From an uncultured Coprococcus sp. (GTDB taxonomy: Bacteria; Bacillota; Clostridia; Lachnospirales; Lachnospiraceae), in contig USSH01000013.1 of NCBI GenBank assembly GCA_900557435.1, forward strand, positions 1 to 19,133: DNA of 19,133 nt, written 5' to 3'. How positions within the stretch are numbered: the first letter of the stretch is position 1; each line of letters begins with the position of its first letter. The notes under the pieces are model-generated. The model was not told the origin of the DNA. It saw only the letters and a program-made list of their open reading frames with translations, and did no database searches. The translations under genes and the position numbers were made by a program. This document shows positions 1 to 6,257 of the stretch, piece by piece.

Positions 1-1
1 C

Positions 2-1984
2 GAAAAGACAAAGCCTTGTATATTTGTAACAGGAATGGGAGGAATCGGAAAGAGTACACTGGTTCGGAGATTTGTCATGGATGTCAGAGACCGGTTAGAT
101 ACGGTGCTGTATCTGAATTATTCAAACTCGTTTTATTCAACTGTATGTAATGATGATATGTTTTATATAAATACAGTTTGCAGACAGGCTGATGAAAACG
201 AAGCTGATTATTTCCACAGAAAGCTTAGGAAATTCAGGGAGTGCATATCGGAAAATACAAAAGAAAGTCTGGTGGTTGTGGATAATGTTCCGGTTCTGGA
301 TAACAGTGATATATACCTGGATGATGGGATATCAGAACTTGTGAGAACAGGCTGCAGGCTGATAGTAGTGACACGAGGGGGGATTATTCCGGAGTGTTAT
401 GACCATATACAGATTGCGGCATTTTCTGAAAGACGCTGTATGTATGAACTGATGTTGTCAAATATGCGGAATACTGAGCCAGAGCCTGATGCGGATCTGT
501 ATGAGAAACTGGACGAACTGATAGACAGGGTGAATGGACACACACTCATGCTGATGATCCTGGCAAGACAGATAGACAGAGGGTATCTGTCAATTGACGA
601 AGCATGTGCTCTGGTTCAAAAACAAGGATTTACGGCACTGGATGGGGTGAAAACAGGTTGTACCATAGACAGCCGGAATGTATATGGGCATATGACAGAT
701 ATGATCTCATCGCTGTTTTGCATGGACGGCCTTACACCGAAACAGAGAGGGATTTTGATGAGTCTGGCTTTGTTTGGGGACAATGGTGTAGATTTTAGAG
801 ATTTTTACTGCTTTATTGATGCTGATGATGAGAATATGATAAACGAACTGGCTGATATTGGCTGGGTTGAACGGCAAAAAAAATTTGCACTTCATCCTGT
901 TATAGGTCAGGCAGTACGAAGAGAACTTGGCAGAAAATGGGCAGATATGCAGGATGGGAATAACATACCGCCAGAAACAGAAGAACTTCAGCCTGTAAAA
1001 GCATGCCTTGTTAATCTGATCGCTGATGATAACGCTGTGGTATCGATATGCGTGTCTGTTGCAAATTGTTGTATGAATGTGGATAACTTGCGTGATTCCA
1101 AGGAATATCTTCGCCTTGCAGCAAAGACAATTGTGATGCTGCCTATAGAAAGTGAACAATTTATATTGACTCATGGAAGAAGAATATGGGAAATGGCCAG
1201 ACGTACAGACGAACTTATATCGGACAGGGATATGGTTGAAGTGTGTGACAAGCTGGCTCATATATATGCTGATATGGGCCGGTATAGTGATACAGAGGAG
1301 ATCTTAGGATATCTTGAGAAATGGTCGGAAGGAAAAAGTCACTACATAGAAGGCTTTGTCTGCGATGTCTGGATGGATTATCTGGACACAATTCTTGATG
1401 GAAACTTTGAACCGGAGACAAGAGAAGGAAAAAAACTGTATGCTCTTCAGATGAGATATATGGATAGGGCGATAGCGTGCTACGAAAAAGCAGAAACAAC
1501 TGATGCTCGGTTAAAGCTTGCTGCAGATATCATTGCGGCAGCGACATATACAGTCAGATCTTGTTTTGGTGGGAATTTCACATTGCGAAGCAGAAAAAAA
1601 GCCATAGATCTTCTGAACAGAGCCAGGATGATCATGATTCAGATAGATAATTCGGGACCCGGCAGGATTGCAGATAATGCAGAAAACTGGCTGTCGTATT
1701 ACATAACTAAGGGATGGTTCTATACATATATTGATGCCGATCCGTGTCAGGTAGACAGAAATATACACAAGGCATGGAAGGTTTACAGCAGAACATGCAG
1801 TTCGGAGCTTGATCTGATAAATTATATGCTTATTCCCGCAGCAAATATCTATATTGAGCTTGGAGACAGAAATGAGTGCATTGCATGGCTGGAGAGGGCA
1901 GTAAAATTATGTGAAAGGAACAGTGATCTGGATGCATACAACAGAAAGCGGGAAGAACTTGAGCAAATAATCCGGGAGCTTTAG
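2..1984 (+). CDS. NB-ARC/STAND-family ATPase with C-terminal helical (TPR-like) repeats, 5'-truncated by the window edge
   Basis: The open frame runs from base 2 without a stop. The first ATG (35) lies inside the P-loop, so the true start and any N-terminal effector or DNA-binding domain are outside the window. In order I see: Walker A GMGGIGKST (nt 32-58) after a hydrophobic strand; a Walker B-like strand LVVVDNV (nt 269-289), ending Asp-Asn rather than two acids; an RNBS-B/sensor-type LIVVTR (about nt 358-375); a GLPLA-like GHTLMLMIL (about nt 538-564); and a winged-helix-like segment around GWVERQKKFALHPVIGQ (about nt 859-912). The second half is all helical with TPR-like pairs, for example around nt 1246-1320 and 1843-1920. 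STAND proteins are signal-dependent switches: the repeats sense, nucleotide exchange drives assembly, and an N-terminal domain acts. Here that output domain is unseen, so transcriptional regulation, defence or signalling all remain possible. A terminator follows at 2061. Confidence 0.8.
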   Translation, partial: EKTKPCIFVTGMGGIGKSTLVRRFVMDVRDRLDTVLYLNYSNSFYSTVCNDDMFYINTVCRQADENEADYFHRKLRKFRECISENTKESLVVVDNVPVLDNSDIYLDDGISELVRTGCRLIVVTRGGIIPECYDHIQIAAFSERRCMYELMLSNMRNTEPEPDADLYEKLDELIDRVNGHTLMLMILARQIDRGYLSIDEACALVQKQGFTALDGVKTGCTIDSRNVYGHMTDMISSLFCMDGLTPKQRGILMSLALFGDNGVDFRDFYCFIDADDENMINELADIGWVERQKKFALHPVIGQAVRRELGRKWADMQDGNNIPPETEELQPVKACLVNLIADDNAVVSICVSVANCCMNVDNLRDSKEYLRLAAKTIVMLPIESEQFILTHGRRIWEMARRTDELISDRDMVEVCDKLAHIYADMGRYSDTEEILGYLEKWSEGKSHYIEGFVCDVWMDYLDTILDGNFEPETREGKKLYALQMRYMDRAIACYEKAETTDARLKLAADIIAAATYTVRSCFGGNFTLRSRKKAIDLLNRARMIMIQIDNSGPGRIADNAENWLSYYITKGWFYTYIDADPCQVDRNIHKAWKVYSRTCSSELDLINYMLIPAANIYIELGDRNECIAWLERAVKLCERNSDLDAYNRKREELEQIIREL

Positions 1985-2060
1985 CACGATGAGGACAGGG
2001 GACGTAAACTGACTTTCGGTAAGACATAATTATTGAGATAAATTATAGAGGAAATGTGTT

Positions 2061-2108
2061 AAAGGCACTCTGAAGACAGCTGACAGGCTGGATTCAGGGT
2101 GCCTTTTT
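2061..2108 (+). terminator. Rho-independent terminator after the NB-ARC gene
   Basis: AAAGGCACTCTGAA (2061-2074) pairs with TTCAGGGTGCCTTT (2093-2106), with one G-U pair, and is followed by a short T run. The loop contains an extra AGC/GCT pairing. It separates the STAND gene from the merR unit. Confidence 0.85.
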
Positions 2109-2191
2109 GCACTGACAAATCCACTTTTGAAAATACTATGGGACAATATCAACATCGAAGGCAGCATATGCTATGGACTGGCATCAATGTG

Positions 2192-2221
2192 TTGACTGCA
2201 CGTAACGTGCAATTTTACAGT
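2192..2221 (+). promoter_or_regulatory. Probable merR promoter with palindromic operator in the spacer
   Basis: A -35 TTGACT (2192-2197) and a -10-like TACAGT (2216-2221) are 18 bp apart. The spacer holds a perfect palindrome GCACGT-A-ACGTGC (2198-2210). MerR-family proteins typically bind a dyad between -35 and -10 of a promoter with an over-long spacer, so this is probably the operator of the adjacent MerR gene (autoregulation). The -10 is weak, as expected for an activator-dependent promoter. The dyad is seen directly; its use is inferred. Confidence 0.6.
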
Positions 2222-2256
2222 TAAGAAAATGTCTGCGTGAGGTGGTGATAAAAAGA

Positions 2257-2583
2257 GTGGAGACATTGAGGGAGTTGTGTGAACATACTGGGGTCAGCAG
2301 ACGGGCGATTCAGGGATATGAAAAGGCCGGCTTAATGTCTGCGGCAGCAAGAAATGAGAGAGGCTATCTGCTGTACGATGCGAAAGCCCAGGACAGGGTC
2401 AGGATGATCAAGCTCCTTCAGAATTTGGAGTTTTCCATCAGAGAGATAGCAGAACTGGATAATCTTAGCAAAGATGAAGTGAGGAGAGAGGTTGATGCGC
2501 ATATATTGAGGCTCAGACAGCGGAAAGTGGAGATCGATGAGTATATAGATCAGGCGTATGAGCTGATAGAGAAAATATCGTAA
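2257..2583 (+). CDS. Small MerR-family transcriptional regulator
   Basis: This gene encodes 108 residues from the GTG at 2257. An N-terminal winged HTH contains ETLRELCEHTGVSRRAIQGY, followed by EKAGLM, the usual MerR 'xYExxGLL' region, a wing with RGYLLYD, a second helical part (RMIKLLQNLEFSIREIAEL), and then a long coiled-coil dimerisation helix. It ends there, with no effector-binding domain, so the signal is unknown. I prefer GTG 2257 over GTG 2242 or 2245 because GGTGAT (2244-2249) is a well-spaced ribosome binding site and the protein then begins exactly where MerR proteins do; 2242 would add five residues. The gene is probably autoregulated through the palindrome at 2198-2210. It lies 14 bp before the zinc-ribbon gene and is probably co-transcribed with it, which makes that membrane protein its likeliest target. 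Confidence 0.85.
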   Translation: METLRELCEHTGVSRRAIQGYEKAGLMSAAARNERGYLLYDAKAQDRVRMIKLLQNLEFSIREIAELDNLSKDEVRREVDAHILRLRQRKVEIDEYIDQAYELIEKIS

Positions 2584-2597
2584 GGAGGAGAAGAACA

Positions 2598-3332
2598 ATG
2601 TTTTGTAGTAAATGTGGAGCAAATATTCCGGAAGGGGCGACATTTTGTCCGGGGTGTGGAAATAGATGCGAGAGTCAGACAGGTGCTCGTATAATAAAGC
2701 TGAAGTGTAAAAACTGCAATGGAGATTTGGAAGTGGATGCAGATAAGGGAGAATATACTTGTCCATATTGCGGAGATAGAGAAAAGATACTTGACAGTGA
2801 TGCGGTGGCAATAGAAAAACTTAAGAGCAATACATATAAAGAAATGGAATACGCCAGAATGGCAAATGAAAAAGAAAAGGAAGACCGCAACGAAAAGAGA
2901 GAAGAACAAAAGACATACAGAAAGAGCAAGTTTAGCAAGGTTACTATAGTGTCTGTGTTTATTTGCATTATAGCAGCGATTGGTTCATTTTCTTCTGGCT
3001 CGGTTTTATCGGGTATAATTGCATTGATACAGAGTGGCTTGCTTGCTGTGTCATGGCTTATGGGTATGCAGATTATAAAAGAAAAGAAAAAATTCATATA
3101 TGTGGCACTTGCTATTCTTGCATTTCTGCTCGTGATTCCTTTTGGAGCAAGTCATAGCGGAGGACATTCATCATCTCATGAGAATAGAAAACTAAACTGG
3201 CCGGATGATGGTCTTGCAGCGTATCTTCCTGCTCCGGATACAGAATATGGATACGTATTGTCAAATGATAAAGATTATTTAAGTGCGAGTGCTGATAAAG
3301 TAACAGATGAAAAATATGCGGATTTATATTGA
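2598..3332 (+). CDS. Double zinc-ribbon, multi-pass membrane protein (N-terminal part of a frameshifted gene)
   Basis: This frame has 244 codons with a strong ribosome binding site (AAGGAGGAG) before ATG 2598. There are two zinc ribbons: C3xxC6/C17xxC20 and C37xxC40/C55xxC58. Next come a charged helical linker (about 60-112), two or three hydrophobic segments (about 115-137, 138-158 and 167-183), and an extracytoplasmic stretch beginning at KLNWPDDGLAAYLP. From memory this last element opens a conserved domain of clostridial zinc-ribbon proteins (close to what is catalogued as DUF6591). The frame stops at TGA 3330-3332 in the middle of that domain, and the rest continues in the +1 frame (next CDS). 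The stop is therefore almost certainly caused by one inserted base and is not the true end. Function is unknown; two zinc ribbons on a membrane protein suggest a cytoplasmic scaffold or sensor. It is probably co-transcribed with merR. Confidence 0.75.
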   Translation: MFCSKCGANIPEGATFCPGCGNRCESQTGARIIKLKCKNCNGDLEVDADKGEYTCPYCGDREKILDSDAVAIEKLKSNTYKEMEYARMANEKEKEDRNEKREEQKTYRKSKFSKVTIVSVFICIIAAIGSFSSGSVLSGIIALIQSGLLAVSWLMGMQIIKEKKKFIYVALAILAFLLVIPFGASHSGGHSSSHENRKLNWPDDGLAAYLPAPDTEYGYVLSNDKDYLSASADKVTDEKYADLY

Positions 3333-3906
3333 TGCATGTAAGAAAAAAGGGTTTGATAAAAATTCTTCAACAACATCGACTTCGTTTGAGGCTGATAATA
3401 AGGATGGTTATCATTTGGAACTTACACATTACTCGAGTGACTCCATGGATATATATCTTTCTTCACCTGAAAGGATGAAAGCTAAGACGGAGATAACAAC
3501 TGAAGCATCGACTGAAGAAAAAGAAGAATCAGTCATATCAGAAGATGCCACGTCAGAAGAAGTTGAAGAGACAACTACAGTTGAAGAAAGTGAACAGGAA
3601 GGTGAGGATACGGCAGATGAAGAAACCTCGGTTTCAGATTCTAGCGTGGTTGATCCCGACCTCAAGGCGTTTCTTGATAGCTATGAGGTGTTTATAGACG
3701 ATTATATTGATTTTATGGAGAAATATGAGAATTCAGATGACACGGTGAGCATGCTCGCAGACTATGCAGATTATGCGAGCAAATATGCAGATTTTGTCAG
3801 TAAAGCAGATGCATATGATGCTGACAAAATGTCACCGGTTGATTCGGCATATTATCTTGAGGTTATGACGAGATGCAATACCAAGCTGGCGAAGGCAGCT
3901 TTATAG
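3307..3906 (+). CDS. C-terminal part of the frameshifted zinc-ribbon protein (outer domain, acidic linker, helical domain)
   Basis: The open frame formally begins at ATG 3307, but no ribosome binding site precedes it and it overlaps the upstream frame by 26 bp. Its authentic coding begins about 3325 as the continuation of the zinc-ribbon gene. It holds the second half of the outer domain (YIDACKKKGF, then DNKDGYHLELTHY and a short beta strand before SSPERM). Next is a linker rich in Glu, Ser and Thr of about 65 residues, then a helical C-terminal domain starting DLKAFLDSYEVFIDDYIDFM with repeated D-Y-A-D/K-Y-A-D heptads. I recall similar C-terminal domains in secreted or membrane proteins of Lachnospiraceae. 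No catalytic motif is visible. It would lie outside the membrane if the topology proposed for the N-terminal half is right. Confidence 0.65.
   Translation: MKNMRIYIDACKKKGFDKNSSTTSTSFEADNKDGYHLELTHYSSDSMDIYLSSPERMKAKTEITTEASTEEKEESVISEDATSEEVEETTTVEESEQEGEDTADEETSVSDSSVVDPDLKAFLDSYEVFIDDYIDFMEKYENSDDTVSMLADYADYASKYADFVSKADAYDADKMSPVDSAYYLEVMTRCNTKLAKAAL
3321..3333 (+). other. Frameshift point: one extra T in the zinc-ribbon gene
   Basis: Frame one reads E-K-Y-A-D up to GAT 3321-3323, then L-Y-stop. If one T of the TTT run 3323-3325 is dropped, the reading becomes A-D-Y-I-D-A-C-K-K-K-G-F without interruption. This restores one protein of about 435 residues: zinc ribbons, membrane segments and the complete outer domain. 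It may be a sequencing or assembly error, a real inactivating mutation, or (less likely) programmed +1 frameshifting, since TAT-TGA is not a known shifty site. Confidence 0.8.
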
Positions 3907-3956
3907 CATTATATTACAAGGATAATTATAGGTGTTAATTATATATAGATAAAAGA

Positions 3957-4022
3957 AAAAAGTTCCATTATAATTGTATCGAATCAGAGAAATAAGGACG
4001 GTACACTATAATGGAACTTTTT
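3957..4022 (+). repeat. 16-bp perfect inverted repeat spanning the Nudix start codon
   Basis: AAAAAGTTCCATTATA (3957-3972) is exactly complementary to TATAATGGAACTTTTT (4007-4022), with 34 bp between. The right arm contains the Nudix ATG (4011-4013) and its first codons; the AAGGA ribosome binding site (3994-3998) is in the loop. As RNA the hairpin would bury the start codon, and its T5 end resembles a terminator. The left arm also carries a perfect TATAAT (3969-3974), so transcription could instead start between the arms. A second dyad, ATAATTA-N7-TAATTAT (3922-3942), lies just upstream. Confidence 0.8.
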
Positions 4023-4568
4023 GATATATGCGACGAACAGGGCAACCCTACCGGAGACACAGTGGAGAGGAGCGAGGCTCATGCAAAAGGCATATGCCAC
4101 AGGACTGCTCATATATGGATAGCGAAGAAAGAGAATGGCAGGTATAAGGTTCTTCTGCAGAAGAGGGCTATGAATAAGGATTCGTTTCCCGGAAGGTATG
4201 ACACTTCCTCTGCCGGACATATACAGGCAGGCGATGAACCGATGGAGTCAGCACTAAGAGAATTGGGTGAGGAGCTGGGAATAAATGCTGAAAATGAAGA
4301 CCTCGATTTTGCAGGAACATTCAGAATACAGTATGAGAAGGAATTTCACGGCAAAATGTTCAGGGACAATGAGGTGGCATTTGTGTTTGTGTATCAGAAA
4401 CCGGTGGACATAGCAGACCTGACTATCCAAAAAGAAGAGCTGGACGGCGTGAGTTGGTTTGATCTGGAGGAAACCTATGAGGCATGTAAGAACCATGACC
4501 AGAAGTTCTGCGTGCCGATCGGAGGACTTGAAACGGTAAGAAAATACCTGAACGAAAGAATATATTAA
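4011..4568 (+). CDS. Nudix hydrolase, IDI/YfcD-like
   Basis: The product is 185 residues. The N-terminal ELFDICDEQGNPTG and the HRTAHIWI and LLQKRA segments are typical of the Nudix group related to isopentenyl-diphosphate isomerase and E. coli YfcD. The Nudix box is G69-x5-D75-x7-R83-E84-L-x-E87-E88-x-G90-I. The first acidic position is Asp rather than Glu; the Mg-binding REUxEE core is intact. Such proteins cleave nucleoside-diphosphate derivatives, and the substrate cannot be read from the sequence. The residues that would make it a true isopentenyl-diphosphate isomerase are not evident and I favour a hydrolase. Its start is inside the 16-bp inverted repeat described separately, so expression is probably controlled at that point. 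No close operon partner is evident: the next gene begins 158 bp downstream. Confidence 0.85.
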   Translation: MELFDICDEQGNPTGDTVERSEAHAKGICHRTAHIWIAKKENGRYKVLLQKRAMNKDSFPGRYDTSSAGHIQAGDEPMESALRELGEELGINAENEDLDFAGTFRIQYEKEFHGKMFRDNEVAFVFVYQKPVDIADLTIQKEELDGVSWFDLEETYEACKNHDQKFCVPIGGLETVRKYLNERIY

Positions 4569-4726
4569 TGTGATTGAACAAATTTTGCATGTAGCGTTGG
4601 CTCACGATGAAGATTCCTATAAAGAGCTGACGTTTGTCAGATAGTGTGAAGTGATTTATGAAAAAATAATCCAAATAAAAGGCTCAAATGAACCTTGATA
4701 ATTGTAGTTGACTGGAGGATAAGAGT

Positions 4727-5275
4727 GTGGAATACGATGAAAAATATTTAAATAAGCTCAGCCGTTTTATGAGTCTGATTCTTCGACACAGACCAGAAAG
4801 CATCGGAATCAGTCTGGATGAGCATGGCTGGGCAAATGTTGACGAGCTTTTGTCTGGTATTGGAGCACAACACCAGATCGATATGGATATGTTGGAAGAG
4901 ATTGTCCGTACTGACAAGAAACAGAGGTATTCATTCAACGAGGACAAGACTCTCATAAGAGCGAATCAGGGACATTCTATACCTGTTGATGTTGAACTGG
5001 ACGAGGTGTGTCCGCCGGAAGAACTGTGGCACGGCACGGGTGAAAAGTATGTACAGGATATAGATGCAGAGGGACTTCTGCCTAAAAGCCGTCTGTATGT
5101 CCACTTGTCAAATGACAGAGACACAGCATTTAAGGTGGGACAGCGGCATGGAAAACCGGTCTTGTATATTGTAAGAGCTGGAGAGATGTACAGGGATGGA
5201 TATAAGTTCTATCTTTCGAAGAATGGCGTGTGGCTTACGAAGGCAGTTCCGGTGAAGTACCTGCAGAAGCAGTAG
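4727..5275 (+). CDS. kptA: RNA 2'-phosphotransferase, Tpt1/KptA family
   Basis: This is a 182-residue protein, the usual bacterial length. The RNA-binding lobe contains LSRFMSLILRHRPESIGI with the catalytic R20-H21 pair. R67 and R78 (IRANQGHS) follow, and then the NAD-binding lobe with LWHGT, LYVHLS and KFYLSKNGVWLT. The family moves an internal RNA 2'-phosphate to NAD+, giving ADP-ribose 1'',2''-cyclic phosphate, nicotinamide and a repaired 2'-OH. In fungi this finishes tRNA splicing; bacteria have no known such intermediates, so the natural substrate is unclear (RNA repair or RNA ADP-ribosylation have been discussed). GTG 4727 is chosen as start because GGAGG (4714-4718) lies 8 bp before it. 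No ligase or kinase partner is visible nearby, so context does not reveal the substrate. Confidence 0.93.
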   Translation: MEYDEKYLNKLSRFMSLILRHRPESIGISLDEHGWANVDELLSGIGAQHQIDMDMLEEIVRTDKKQRYSFNEDKTLIRANQGHSIPVDVELDEVCPPEELWHGTGEKYVQDIDAEGLLPKSRLYVHLSNDRDTAFKVGQRHGKPVLYIVRAGEMYRDGYKFYLSKNGVWLTKAVPVKYLQKQ

Positions 5276-5346
5276 AATACATCTCTGTCAGTTGGCGGAT
5301 AGTAGGAAAAAGTAAGGATTTGTATAAGTCAGGAACAAAGGTTATA

Positions 5347-5404
5347 TATAATAAAAAAGAGGTTGTTAGATTGGTTAGTTTGTGCTAACATAACATGTGT
5401 TATG
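5347..5404 (+). promoter_or_regulatory. Probable tetR promoter/operator, palindrome over the start codon
   Basis: A perfect -10 TATAAT is at 5347-5352, though I find no good -35. Downstream come direct repeats GTTAGATTG/GTTAGTTTG (5365-5382), a dyad GTTAG-N6-CTAAC (5374-5389), and a perfect palindrome CATAACA-TG-TGTTATG (5389-5404) whose last three bases are the ATG of the TetR gene. TetR proteins often bind such dyads to repress themselves. Further CATAACA/TGTTATG copies occur at 6023-6029 and 6140-6146, ahead of the methyltransferase. Confidence 0.55.
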
Positions 5405-6001
5405 GAAAACGACAAGCGCAGTGAAACGATAGAAAAACTGAAAAAAGCCGGCAAAGAGGAATTCCTTAAAAATGGTTACCAGAGGGCAAGCCTTAGAATG
5501 ATATGCAACAGTGCGGGAGTTACCACCGGAGCCTTCTACTTTTCATTTGAGAGTAAGGAGGCATTGTTCAAGGCGATACTAGAACCGCTTGTGAACCAAT
5601 ACGAAGCCATGCTTGGAAAACTTATGAAGGGGGAGATTGAGAACCCCGGCACGGGCGTAGATGCAGATAAGATCATGATGCAATTCCTTCTGGCACACAG
5701 GGAAGAGGCAATGATCATCATGCATGGCGCTGACGGTAGCTGCTATGAGAATTATCACCAGAGGGTTGAGGGGTTCATGAGACATTCATTTGCGGCATAT
5801 TACAGGTCACAGCTTGGATGCGAGCCGGATGAGACTTTGGTTCGCGTGCTGGCGAAGATGCGGCTTGAAGGAGCCATGGCGATACTGAACGAGGATGTAG
5901 ACGTGGAGAAGAAAATGTATCTGACAGAAAAGATTGGCATTCATGCCACAGGCGGTACAGAAAAGCTGATAGAGAGTTTAAAGAAAGAGGTTCATCGATG
6001 A
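5402..6001 (+). CDS. TetR/AcrR-family transcriptional regulator
   Basis: The product is 199 residues from ATG 5402. The N-terminal HTH is typical: about residues 12-55, with EEFLKNGYQRASLRMICNSA, then GVTTGAFYFSFESKEALF. The remainder is a helical ligand-binding domain of unknown specificity (for example HREEAMIIMHGADGS). An upstream TTG (5363) would extend the frame, but the added residues do not resemble the family and overlap the putative operator, so I prefer 5402. No clear ribosome binding site precedes it; the start codon is the end of the palindrome 5389-5404, so a bound repressor would cover the translation start region. Its likely target is itself and the methyltransferase leader downstream, which carries half-site copies. 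The stop codon lies within its terminator. Confidence 0.9.
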   Translation: MENDKRSETIEKLKKAGKEEFLKNGYQRASLRMICNSAGVTTGAFYFSFESKEALFKAILEPLVNQYEAMLGKLMKGEIENPGTGVDADKIMMQFLLAHREEAMIIMHGADGSCYENYHQRVEGFMRHSFAAYYRSQLGCEPDETLVRVLAKMRLEGAMAILNEDVDVEKKMYLTEKIGIHATGGTEKLIESLKKEVHR

Positions 6002-6016
6002 TGAACCTCTTATTTT
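5985..6016 (+). terminator. Strong Rho-independent terminator overlapping the tetR stop
   Basis: AAGAGGTTCATC (5985-5996) pairs perfectly with GATGAACCTCTT (6000-6011) around a 3-nt loop, followed by ATTTTTA. The tetR stop codon TGA (5999-6001) is in the loop and stem, so the last codons double as terminator. Confidence 0.9.
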
Positions 6017-6056
6017 TATGAACATAACAAAACAAGACAATCGTTATATTTCATAA

Positions 6057-6147
6057 GGAGGGGCCCACGTAAGTGGGAGGATTCCGGCAGAGGAAGCGCA
6101 CTGATGTGCGCGCAGGTCATCAAGCTGCGCTTGACGACATGTTATGA
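6057..6147 (+). promoter_or_regulatory. Hairpin-rich leader upstream of the methyltransferase, with a possible short leader ORF
   Basis: Three consecutive stems are visible: CCCAC-GTAA-GTGGG (6064-6077), GCGCAC-TGAT-GTGCGC (6096-6111) and TCAAGC-TGC-GCTTGA (6120-6134). A ribosome-binding-like GGAGGGG (6057-6063) is followed by GTG 6073, opening a 24-codon frame whose TGA (6145-6147) overlaps an ATG (6144-6146) in frame with the methyltransferase. The stems are certain; whether the short frame is translated is doubtful. The region is more GC-rich than the surrounding intergenic DNA. CATGTTATG (6138-6146) repeats part of the tetR palindrome. Confidence 0.4.
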
Positions 6148-6160
6148 AGCACGCAAACGC

Positions 6161-6229
6161 CGCGCGCAGCGCCTATCATGCGTTTGCACCATTTGTGAAG
6201 CGCGCGCAGCGCCTCTCATGCGTTTGCAC
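6161..6229 (+). repeat. Two 29-bp direct repeats with 40-bp period in the methyltransferase leader
   Basis: Bases 6161-6189 and 6201-6229 are identical except for one base (A or C in CCTMTCATG). Each runs from CGCGCGCAGCGCC to CATGCGTTTGCAC. GCAAACGC (6153-6160) is the inverse of GCGTTTGC in both copies (6180-6187 and 6220-6227), so two mutually exclusive 8-bp stems are possible. The 40-bp period is not a multiple of three, which argues against a coding role even though a long frame passes through. It may belong to a dispersed repeat family of this genome. Confidence 0.7.
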
Positions 6230-6257
6230 AATTAAAAAGCAGGAGGAAATGAGAAAA

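Noticed and set aside
707..1768. Several minus-strand open frames opposite the STAND gene
   Set aside because: They are shadows of the coding strand: no ribosome sites, no recognisable domains, and the + strand frame has clear motifs throughout.
5363..5401. TTG 5363 as tetR start
   Set aside because: Only one base after the AGAGG site, and it adds residues not seen in the family over the operator-like dyads.
6144..6257. N-terminal extension of the methyltransferase from ATG 6144
   Set aside because: The added residues are translated repeat and hairpin DNA with a 40-bp period, no family similarity, and AGGAGG lies later, before 6258.
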